Made by a program: the position numbers and the translations under genes
In this document: positions 57,440 to 64,000 of the stretch, in pieces
How the letters are laid out: each line of letters starts with the position of its first letter
Numbering within the stretch: the first letter of the stretch is position 1
The notes under the pieces: model-generated
Told to the model about the DNA's origin: nothing
Databases searched by the model: none
Seen by the model: only the letters and a program-made list of their open reading frames with translations
Assembly (NCBI RefSeq): GCF_000741525.1
Contig: NZ_JGYP01000002.1
Location: 124,001-188,000 of the forward strand
DNA length: 64,000 bases
Source: Bifidobacterium bohemicum DSM 22767
GTDB taxonomy: Bacteria; Actinomycetota; Actinomycetes; Actinomycetales; Bifidobacteriaceae
Reading direction: 5' to 3'

Positions 57440-58186
57440 TTAGGGATTCAAGGTGACATCGATGCGTTTGGGATGCGGATTGTCATCGACCGCGAGCGCC
57501 ACGGCACGCTTGAGGGTCATGGGTTTGGAAGACGACGTACTACCGAGCCTACCACCTTCTCCGTGATTACTCCAAGAGACGGATGTCGTCAATATCTCAG
57601 CATAGAGCCGGGCGTCGGAGGGTGCGCGCACAGGGTCGACCAAGATGACGGGTATACCTGCGTTACGGGCTGATTGCAACGCGGCCGTCCATGCCGGATC
57701 GTCCGTTTTGTGCCCGGCACTGCCTGCCACGGCGCCACCTTGTGCCGTTCCTTCGGATAGCTCATTTGGACCGTGAGCGACCCCGCCGTTTGGAACCGAA
57801 GAGTCTAGTGCGGCAATCACGATCGCCTTGACCGGCCTCGAGACGAAACCTTTGACACTGTCACCGGCCACGGAGGACGGCATCGCGGATTCGGGCGCGG
57901 GCGCATAGACGGCCTTGATGCCGGCAGCGGCGAATGTGCCGATCAATCGACGATCCGCATCACCATCTCCCACGGACAGCACTCCGATCAGCATATCTGA
58001 GTCGTCGACACTGTCGTGTGTCACGTTGGTGCCAGCCGTGCTGGTATCCCCCACTGCGGCATCCGGCGGCGCGCAACCGGCCAGCATTGCGAGCAGAAAA
58101 ATCACGAGCATCGCAACCCATGAGAAAAGAGCAGGGCGACGCATCCCGTGCACTGCACGAAACCCATCACCATGCCACAATGCCAT
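57440..58186 (-). CDS. Lipoprotein with periplasmic-binding-protein-like fold
   Basis: Secreted, lipid-anchored protein of 248 residues. A signal peptide (SWVAMLVIFLLAMLAGC) ends in a lipobox at the cysteine near residue 38. The mature part (SDMLIGVLSVGDGDADRRL, GIKAVYAPAP, KAIVIAALDSS, AALQSARNAGIPVILVDPV) resembles the first half of sugar-binding proteins of the LacI/RbsB type, but the second lobe is missing. The ATG at 58186 has AGGAG about 8 bases upstream, overlapping the preceding stop region. No ABC permease is nearby. Its partner may be the adjacent P-type ATPase, which would be unusual. The function is not known. Confidence 0.65.
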   Translation of the reverse strand: MALWHGDGFRAVHGMRRPALFSWVAMLVIFLLAMLAGCAPPDAAVGDTSTAGTNVTHDSVDDSDMLIGVLSVGDGDADRRLIGTFAAAGIKAVYAPAPESAMPSSVAGDSVKGFVSRPVKAIVIAALDSSVPNGGVAHGPNELSEGTAQGGAVAGSAGHKTDDPAWTAALQSARNAGIPVILVDPVRAPSDARLYAEILTTSVSWSNHGEGGRLGSTSSSKPMTLKRAVALAVDDNPHPKRIDVTLNP

Positions 58187-58190
58187 GAGC

Positions 58191-59489
58191 TCAGCTCCTC
58201 ACCTTGGTGAACAGGGCCACCGTTTCCACATGATGGGTCATCGGGTATATGTCGAATGCCTGTATGGATTTGAGTGCATAGCCAAGTTGGTTGAACGTGG
58301 CAGCGTCGCGGGCAAGACTCGCCGGGTTGCAGGCCACGTAGATCACGCCGTGGGCACCGGCTTCGGCAATCTGCCGGCAAACGGAGGCCTTGGCTCCGGC
58401 GCGGGGAGGGTCGAGAACCACGAGATCGGGTTTGGAAAGCTGTTGCGGCACCTGTTTGAGCTGTCGCGACACGTCTCCGACAAGCGTGGTGACATCGCTC
58501 GCCTTGGCGATATGCAGGTTACGTTCAGCGTTGCGTACGGCGACTCGCCCGCCTTCGACGCTCAGCACGGAGGCATGCGAGAACACCCTTGCAAGCGGCA
58601 CGGTAAACAGGCCGGAACCGGAATACAAATCCCAGATCTTGGCGGAACGCACTCCCGAAAGTTCGCGACTGGCCAAGCGCAGTAAGTATTGCACCAAGGT
58701 GGGGGGCGCCATACGGTGCATCTGCCAGAAGCCGTCGGCGTCGACTCCGTATTTGTATCGGTTGCCATCCGCGTCCACGACTTCGTTCAGCCGCTTTGTT
58801 CCGGCCTTCAGATGCCCGTCAACCGTAATCGCATAGTTGTCGCCGACGGCGGCCAGTAGCGACTTGCCTGTGGCGCGGGATGTGCGAATGTCGCGAGGTT
58901 CGGGCACGGCGACACGAATCTTGGAGCCCGGTTCAAAGGTCGAGTTCCACAGGTCTTCTTTTCGCGCCACGGCAAGCAGTGCTTTAGAAGCAAGCGGCAC
59001 GGTGTCGACACGCACACGCGCGTGTGAGGCGCGGCGGCGCATGGAGACGCGTCCATCCTCATCCGCAATCAGCTCGATGCGGGTGCGCCAGTTGAGACCA
59101 TGCTCCTCGTTATCGGCCTCGATGCGGGTTACCGGCACATCGTCGATTTCCAGATGACCCAGACGGCGCATCTGTTCGGTGACGGAGGCGGACTTCCATT
59201 TGATCTGGCCGGGAAGGGAGACGTGGATCAAATCGGCCCCGCCGACCCCTCCACCGTTCGCCAACGGGCCGGCCAGTGGCCACGCCGGCTCAACACGGTC
59301 TTCGGAAGGTTCGACTACTTCGACCACTTCCCCTGTCCAGAAACGATCGTCGCGATCATGGGGCTCGTCCAATTCGATGCGCACCAACTCGCCGGGCAAG
59401 GCGAAACGCACAAACACCACGCGCCCGTCAATATGGGCGACGCAACGCCCTTGGTCGGCATAGCGTTCAATTCGCACTGTGCTCTGCAT
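58191..59489 (-). CDS. TrmA/RlmD-family RNA (uracil-5) methyltransferase
   Basis: SAM-dependent RNA methyltransferase of 432 residues. An N-terminal TRAM domain (RYADQGRCVAHIDGRVVFVRFALPGE) is followed by a segment that in RlmD carries four iron–sulphur cysteines. Here those are replaced (GGGVGGADLIHVSLPGQIKWK), as in many actinobacterial members. The SAM loop is IWDLYSGSGLFTVPLA, and VLDPPRAGAK precedes the catalytic cysteine in VACNPASLARDAA. The target uridine is unknown. It leads the three-gene minus-strand run with the lipoprotein and ATPase. Confidence 0.9.
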   Translation of the reverse strand: MQSTVRIERYADQGRCVAHIDGRVVFVRFALPGELVRIELDEPHDRDDRFWTGEVVEVVEPSEDRVEPAWPLAGPLANGGGVGGADLIHVSLPGQIKWKSASVTEQMRRLGHLEIDDVPVTRIEADNEEHGLNWRTRIELIADEDGRVSMRRRASHARVRVDTVPLASKALLAVARKEDLWNSTFEPGSKIRVAVPEPRDIRTSRATGKSLLAAVGDNYAITVDGHLKAGTKRLNEVVDADGNRYKYGVDADGFWQMHRMAPPTLVQYLLRLASRELSGVRSAKIWDLYSGSGLFTVPLARVFSHASVLSVEGGRVAVRNAERNLHIAKASDVTTLVGDVSRQLKQVPQQLSKPDLVVLDPPRAGAKASVCRQIAEAGAHGVIYVACNPASLARDAATFNQLGYALKSIQAFDIYPMTHHVETVALFTKVRS

Positions 59490-59542
59490 ACTCTCTCCCA
59501 GCTATTAACAACGAACAATGATGCGACGCATCGGCATTAATC

Positions 59543-59728
59543 CTACCAATAGCCCCTGCCCGCAAGGCGTTCGACATAAGCGCGTTCGCCTTTGGTGGAC
59601 GCCGGAATGCGGAATGTCGCTTTGATTCCCCGCGTCCCCGCCTTTGACCCGAAGGACTTTATTACCTGACAGGCCGCCCGCACGGTCGATTGCACCGGAT
59701 CAACCATGCGGATCGACCAATCGCTCAA
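59543..59728 (-). CDS. Short open frame of unknown identity
   Basis: A 61-codon frame (MSDWSIRMVDPVQSTVRAA and onward, ending ERLAGRGYW) is rich in basic residues and lies 53 bases before the methyltransferase on the same strand. I recognise no domain. It may be a small protein, a gene fragment or chance. The rest of 59490–59863 holds only the terminator below. Confidence 0.2.
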   Translation of the reverse strand: MSDWSIRMVDPVQSTVRAACQVIKSFGSKAGTRGIKATFRIPASTKGERAYVERLAGRGYW

Positions 59729-59823
59729 CCGAAGTGAATTACTTGTTCACTCGAATCTGTTGGAAACCCGCTACCTGATCGCCTTGAGCCCTTTAGCCGC
59801 AATCACGCAACCAAGCATCGGTT

Positions 59824-59858
59824 AAAAAAAAAATCGGCAGAAATCAGAGGCCCGAATC
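59824..59858 (-). terminator. Terminator of the DUF3159 gene
   Basis: On the minus strand an imperfect hairpin (ATTCGGGC with GCCGAT) is directly followed by ten T (59833–59824), starting 6 bases past the stop of the gene at 59864. Confidence 0.6.
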
Positions 59859-59863
59859 GACCA

Positions 59864-60610
59864 TCATGGCAGGTTTCTGTCGACCGTGGCATGTTTGTAG
59901 GATCCGTCGGACGATGAATCGTCACCGTCCTGTGAGACGAACTTCGGATGACGCCGCATGGGGGTGGCGACGATCAGGTACGACACCCAGATGGCCAGCG
60001 CCCAGAACGGCACTCCCATCACCAGACGCGCTGTTCCGAGCCATGTGACTCGATTGGTCATATACAACGGCACCTGCACGCACAGACGCAACGCGAAAAG
60101 CACGATCCACAACACGGTCGTGATGCAATATGCGCGATTGAGCGATTTATCGCCGCGCCAGTCGTCGAGCCACGCCTTGAAACGCTCGGTCGGCAGAGAA
60201 CGGATGAACTCAACCAGAAAGCCGATGCCCGGCATTCGTGCAATCAGGCTGAGCACCAGAACAACGATGAAAATGCTGTTGGTGATAAACCCGTACATGT
60301 AGTAATTGCGCGCCTCGTGGCTGGTCCACGCCCACACCAGACAGATACCCACCGCAATAAGCCCACTCAACGCGCCTAAAACGGACTGCCTCTGAAGAAG
60401 ACGGAGAATGACGGCCAACACCGCAAGCACCGCCGAAACGATGACCGTCAGTTTCACATCGCCGGTGACCACGAACATCACGACGAAAACAAAGCCCGGC
60501 AACATTGACTCAATCACACCGCGTATGCCGCCGATCGCCTCAATCACCGAGAAGTCCTCACTGTCCGCCGAAGCGAGCGAGGCTAAGCCGGTGCGTTTTC
60601 TATCGTCCAT
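59864..60610 (-). CDS. DUF3159 family membrane protein
   Basis: Actinobacterial integral membrane protein of 248 residues and unknown function. The conserved opening is FSVIEAIGGIRGVIESMLPGFVFVVMF, followed by about five further hydrophobic helices (TVIVSAVLAVLAVIL, GLIAVGICLVWAW, SIFIVVLVLSLIA, VLWIVLFALRLCV, FWALAIWVSYLIVA). The cytoplasmic C-terminus is charged (SQDGDDSSSDGSYKH). It follows the DUF3710 gene on the same strand, a pairing common in actinobacteria. It ends at a T-rich terminator. Confidence 0.88.
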   Translation of the reverse strand: MDDRKRTGLASLASADSEDFSVIEAIGGIRGVIESMLPGFVFVVMFVVTGDVKLTVIVSAVLAVLAVILRLLQRQSVLGALSGLIAVGICLVWAWTSHEARNYYMYGFITNSIFIVVLVLSLIARMPGIGFLVEFIRSLPTERFKAWLDDWRGDKSLNRAYCITTVLWIVLFALRLCVQVPLYMTNRVTWLGTARLVMGVPFWALAIWVSYLIVATPMRRHPKFVSQDGDDSSSDGSYKHATVDRNLP

Positions 60611-60707
60611 AATCCTCTACCGTCGTTTATTGCCTAGTTTGAACCATCCGTCGCCCAACCACAGCATCCAGACACATGCCGGCTGCAATCCGACGACTTT
60701 TCAAGGC

Positions 60708-61613
60708 TTAGCGCAACTCTGAGAACATCGGTCCACGCGAAATCGTGGTCTGAACCTCGGTCTCCTGATCGGCGACGAACGGGCCGTTGATGCGCTTCGG
60801 AATCTGCTTGCCTTCGCCTTTCTCTTCCGCTTGGGCCTGAGCCTTACGCCGCTGCTCAGGCGAAACAGGCGGGTGCATCGGAATCAGATCGCGCGGGGCC
60901 AACGGCTCTTCGCCACGATCCACGACAATCTCGGAGAAGAACTGGTTGAGCGCCTTTGCCTCGGCGCTCCTCGGTTGGGTGGCTGCGGGACCGGAGAAAA
61001 TGCCACGCAGCATCCAGCGCGGTCCGTCCACCCCGACGATGCGGGTCATCACTGACTTCCCGCCCTTCACTTCGATGGGCAGATTGACTTCCATTCCGAA
61101 CACACCCGGCTTTTCGCTGGCCTTGGGATTGGCGGCCAGCAGATCCTCACGCACGCCGTCCCATAGGCTCATGGTCTTAGGAGCCGCAAGAGCCTCGATC
61201 TCAAGGCTCGACGACTTGTACGAAATGGTGCAGCCAAGCACGTCGCCGGTGGCACGGTTCGCCTTGATGCGCAGCTCAATGCCTTGAAGGAAGGGAAGGT
61301 AGTAGGAACCGACATCGAGGTATTCGTCATAGTCGGGGCCGTCTTCTTCGTTGATGTCCCAAGGACCGTAGTCCTGCCCACGATTGGGGTAATCCTCCTG
61401 CGGTTCTTCGGGCACAGGCCTGGGTTCAGGCTCCGTGTCCGTTGCGTCACCGGACTGATCGGCATGACCGGCCTGGTCGGTCTGGTCAGAATCGTCACCG
61501 GCCCCCTGTGCGGTCTGATCGCCCGATTCCTCCACCTTGGCGGTTTCGTCGTCATCAACGTCCTTCTCGGAGACTTTTTCAGCGTGTTTCTTGCCGAATC
61601 CGAACAATCCCAT
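60708..61613 (-). CDS. DUF3710 family protein
   Basis: Cytoplasmic actinobacterial protein of 301 residues with no known reaction. The first ~90 residues are acidic and disordered (DDDETAKVEESGD, DDSDQTDQAGHADQS). The DUF3710 core starts at NRGQDYGPWDINEEDG and includes DEYLDVGSYYLPFLQGIELRI, FGMEVNLPIEV and GVDGPRWMLRGIFSGPAA. GAGGAACC precedes the ATG. It is flanked by xthA and the DUF3159 gene on the same strand. Confidence 0.88.
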   Translation of the reverse strand: MGLFGFGKKHAEKVSEKDVDDDETAKVEESGDQTAQGAGDDSDQTDQAGHADQSGDATDTEPEPRPVPEEPQEDYPNRGQDYGPWDINEEDGPDYDEYLDVGSYYLPFLQGIELRIKANRATGDVLGCTISYKSSSLEIEALAAPKTMSLWDGVREDLLAANPKASEKPGVFGMEVNLPIEVKGGKSVMTRIVGVDGPRWMLRGIFSGPAATQPRSAEAKALNQFFSEIVVDRGEEPLAPRDLIPMHPPVSPEQRRKAQAQAEEKGEGKQIPKRINGPFVADQETEVQTTISRGPMFSELR

Positions 61614-61703
61614 GGTTCCTCATTTCACAGCAGACAATATGCTGCCAAGTCTAACACGAAGGCATGGCGGAATGTCGATGGGAACCAGGACGACGACCCC
61701 TGT

Positions 61704-62570
61704 TTACAGGTCGTATACCACGCTCAGTGGAGCATGGTCGGACCACCGGGTTTCGTACGAGGAGGCGCGGTCGATGTCGAAGCCGACCGCCTTGGCCGCC
61801 AAGCCCGGCGTGGCCAGTTGATAGTCGATGCGCCAACCCACATTGTTGTCGAACGCTCGGCCGCGCTGGCTCCACCAAGTGTACGGCCCCTGCACCGGCC
61901 CGGCGAGACGACGCATCACGTCGACGAAGCCAAGGTCCTGCGAATCGAGCCATCTGTCGACATATGCGCGTTCCTCTGGCAGGAAGCCGGAATTCTTCTC
62001 ATTGGCTTTGGCGTTCTTGATATCGAGCGGCGTGTGCGCGATGTTCATGTCCCCGCACAACAGGGCCTGGCGTCCGCCGTCGGCCGCGATGTCGCGCAAC
62101 TGCGCCATGCGTTCCAGCATGCGGTCAAGGAAACGGTACTTTTGCGCCATTTTGTTCGGGTCGTCGGTGTTTCCGGCATGTACGTAGACGCTCGCCACCG
62201 TCAGTTCGGCACCGCCGGGCGCCGTGATGTCCGCCTCAATCCAGCGTCCCGAGTCAACGTCATCGGTCAGGTCCATCAAACCATAGCGCTTCTCGGTGAT
62301 GGTGAGCGCGGAAAGCAAACCGACGCCGGCACGGCCTTTGATCCGGCAGACCTCGTTGAGGCAGTCGACGCCGTCGATGCCGTCGACTTTGCCCGAAGAA
62401 ACATAGCCGGCCGCGAGCTGATCGAAAATCGGGTCGATCTCCTCCTGTGGGGCACGCACCTCCTGCATGCACCAGATGTCAGGGGTTTTCGCATCGGACC
62501 ATTCGATCAGGCCTTTGCGTTTGGCGGCGCGAATTCCGTTGAGGTTGGATGTGGTGACAGTGATACTCAT
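61704..62570 (-). CDS. xthA: Exodeoxyribonuclease III
   Basis: AP endonuclease/3'-5' exonuclease of the ExoIII family, acting in base-excision repair. Catalytic motifs are VTTSNLNGIRAA (Asn), CMQEVRAPQEEID (Glu), VYVHAGNTDD, LLCGDMNIAHTPLD (Asp/Asn), WWSQRGRAFDNNVGWRIDY and the C-terminal SDHAPLSVVYDL (Asp-His). It is 288 residues. The ATG at 62570 (MSITVTTSN) is preferred over upstream in-frame codons because it matches the family start. TAAGGT lies seven bases before it. Confidence 0.94.
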   Translation of the reverse strand: MSITVTTSNLNGIRAAKRKGLIEWSDAKTPDIWCMQEVRAPQEEIDPIFDQLAAGYVSSGKVDGIDGVDCLNEVCRIKGRAGVGLLSALTITEKRYGLMDLTDDVDSGRWIEADITAPGGAELTVASVYVHAGNTDDPNKMAQKYRFLDRMLERMAQLRDIAADGGRQALLCGDMNIAHTPLDIKNAKANEKNSGFLPEERAYVDRWLDSQDLGFVDVMRRLAGPVQGPYTWWSQRGRAFDNNVGWRIDYQLATPGLAAKAVGFDIDRASSYETRWSDHAPLSVVYDL

Positions 62571-62626
62571 GAAGTAGACCTTACACCAGCGCATGCCCGC
62601 CATTGCGGACACGACGGTCATCCATG

Positions 62627-63940
62627 TCAACGTTCGATATGGAAGGTTTCGTCGGCGAGACGAAAACTCTCACCCAATGACACTTGCACGATCTCGCCCT
62701 GCGGCACCTTCATTCCACGCACCATGGTGCCGTTGGCGGAACCCAAATCGGTAACTCCGAATCCGCCGCCGCCCAAATCAGCCACTGTCGCGTGCCTGCG
62801 ACTGATATTGGTGTTGCCGCGCACACAGATCGCGCAACTCGACGAACGACCGATGACCGCACTACTGGAAGCCGAATGCAGACGAGAACCGTCCTTCTCC
62901 CGTACCACGATGAAGCCGACAGGCGGAGAAACCGCCGGGCCCGCGAACCCTCCCGACATATCGACAGACGAAGCCATATTCAGCGGACCTGCCGAAACCG
63001 CAGCACCTTCAACAAAGGCAACCGACTCCGCCCCATGCGCCAGAGCCCCGGAAAGAGCCCGTGTGCCCAAAGGCTCGACAGACTGAACTGGTGAGTCCCT
63101 AGGCGGATAGCGCAGACTTGGAAGCGTTTGGGCGCAATCATCCGCATTCCCGCCGCCGGAAGCGGGATTGCCGTGAGGCTCCGCATCGGGTGAGAAAACG
63201 CTTTGAGCCACCTTAACAGAAACGCCACCAACCGGCGCCTGTTTCGGAGAGGGTCCGTTTTGAACCTGTGGCGAAGAGGATGTGGACGAAGCCGCAAACG
63301 GGTCAAACACCTCCTGCACGCTCTGTCCAGGCGCATTTCCGGACTGCCCGCCAGACTGAACGGACGGCCTGCCGCTGCTCACAGGAACCCCGAAGCTCCC
63401 TGAAAGCCACTGTCCGAACTCGAACGAGGAGAACACCGGGTGACGACGTACGAAATCCAGCGTCCTGCCGGCCAACTCGGCATCGCTCTGGAGAACAAAA
63501 CGCACATTACCTCCTGCGAGATACTCCAGAAGCTGAAGTATCTGCATGCGCTGCGGGCTTGGTGGGGTTAGCGGCAGGCAGCAGAACACCATGCCCTCGT
63601 CGCGCACATACACGTTCTCGGGCTCGAAACGCAACATCTCGGTCGGCAACCCACTCAACGCGCAAAGTTCCCCAAGAGTCTGCACCGAGCGTAGCAGCGA
63701 TATGTACTGCATGCCGGAGATCCCCATGCCCAAATACTCCGGCAGAGTCGGCAGACCGGTAATGTCGTAATACAACAGGGTTTTATGCTCCGTCGCCTCA
63801 TACCGGAAAGGCAGCAGCACCGCCGACCGGGCGCCCACGAGCCACTCCGCACGCGAATAATCCAAGTTTTCGCCACGCGTGGTCCGCACCTGCAACGTTC
63901 GGGCACCCGTATGACGGTCCTTGGTCCTACGCTCCTTCAT
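62627..63940 (-). CDS. FHA-domain protein with DUF6382-like N-terminus
   Basis: Forkhead-associated-domain protein, a phosphothreonine reader that may respond to Ser/Thr kinases such as the one at 33681. The C-terminal FHA domain (about 340–437) shows IGRSSSCAICV, ISRRHATVADLGGGGFGVTDLGSANGT. The N-terminal ~170 residues (LLYYDITGLPTLPEYL, GLPTEMLRFEPENVYVRDEGMVFCCLPL) match the domain found before FHA in Firmicute and actinobacterial proteins. A Ser/Gly/Pro-rich linker joins them. I choose the ATG at 63940 because GAGGG lies 7 bases upstream; the frame extends to 63997. The neighbouring gene lies beyond the window. Confidence 0.8.
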   Translation of the reverse strand: MKERRTKDRHTGARTLQVRTTRGENLDYSRAEWLVGARSAVLLPFRYEATEHKTLLYYDITGLPTLPEYLGMGISGMQYISLLRSVQTLGELCALSGLPTEMLRFEPENVYVRDEGMVFCCLPLTPPSPQRMQILQLLEYLAGGNVRFVLQSDAELAGRTLDFVRRHPVFSSFEFGQWLSGSFGVPVSSGRPSVQSGGQSGNAPGQSVQEVFDPFAASSTSSSPQVQNGPSPKQAPVGGVSVKVAQSVFSPDAEPHGNPASGGGNADDCAQTLPSLRYPPRDSPVQSVEPLGTRALSGALAHGAESVAFVEGAAVSAGPLNMASSVDMSGGFAGPAVSPPVGFIVVREKDGSRLHSASSSAVIGRSSSCAICVRGNTNISRRHATVADLGGGGFGVTDLGSANGTMVRGMKVPQGEIVQVSLGESFRLADETFHIER

Positions 63941-64000
63941 TTCGCACCCTCGCCATTCAACCAAATAATCGGGATGGGCTGGAATCAGCCGAAACAACGT

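Noticed and set aside
1-64000. tRNA genes, CRISPR repeats, insertion sequences or phage genes
   Set aside because: I looked for cloverleaf-type TTCGANNC arms, regularly spaced repeats, transposase motifs and terminal inverted repeats and found none that held up.

Overview
The window reads as a core chromosomal segment of a Bifidobacterium (Actinomycetota, GC-rich). The order miaA–ftsK–pgsA–cinA–clgR–DUF3046–recA–recX is the standard actinobacterial order. DUF4193–dut–rel, SepH, DUF3159, DUF3710 and a PASTA-domain Ser/Thr kinase are actinobacterial markers, and pyruvate formate-lyase with its activase fits bifid-shunt metabolism. I cannot name the species from this sequence alone. I found no prophage, insertion sequence, CRISPR array or tRNA; the one RNA gene is RNase P RNA (rnpB).

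Layout. 1–6.5 kb (minus): trigger factor (cut by the window edge), an RNase D-like exonuclease, pflA and pflB, with CRP/GlxR-like palindromes in front of both pfl genes. 6.8–9.8 kb: a broken GrpB–ASCH reading frame and nadE. 10.2–14.2 kb: cyclophilin (plus), then rel, dut and DUF4193 (minus). 14.4–19.8 kb: sepH, an alkaline-phosphatase-superfamily gene, parC. 20.4–31.2 kb: a very long Lhr helicase, an MFS permease, parE and rpoD. 31.3–40.5 kb: DUF4192, a polyprenyl synthase whose promoter carries DnaA boxes, the PASTA kinase, an acyltransferase, a small membrane protein and secA. 41–47.5 kb: hpf, rnpB, recX–recA with a LexA box, DUF3046, clgR, cinA, pgsA. 47.9–54.2 kb: ftsK (interrupted by one frameshift), miaA, a small alarmone synthetase and a BAX-inhibitor-1 protein. 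54.2–64 kb: a DUF5067 remnant, a CtpE-like P-type ATPase, a binding-protein-like lipoprotein, a TrmA-family methyltransferase, DUF3159, DUF3710, exodeoxyribonuclease III and an FHA-domain protein.

How the genes work together. Information processing and envelope growth dominate: chromosome segregation and topology (parC/parE, ftsK, sepH), SOS repair (recA/recX), RNA maturation (rnpB, RNase D, miaA, TrmA-like), secretion and folding (tig, secA, cyclophilin), and stress control by (p)ppGpp with two separate synthetases plus ribosome hibernation. Several genes have a -10 hexamer 6–7 nt before the ATG, suggesting leaderless mRNAs.

No wholly new multi-gene system is evident. The best leads are the co-oriented DnaA-box cluster over the polyprenyl synthase promoter, the paired CRP-like operators at pflB and pflA, the ftsK +1 frameshift at a slippery U-run, and the multiply broken GrpB–ASCH fusion frame.
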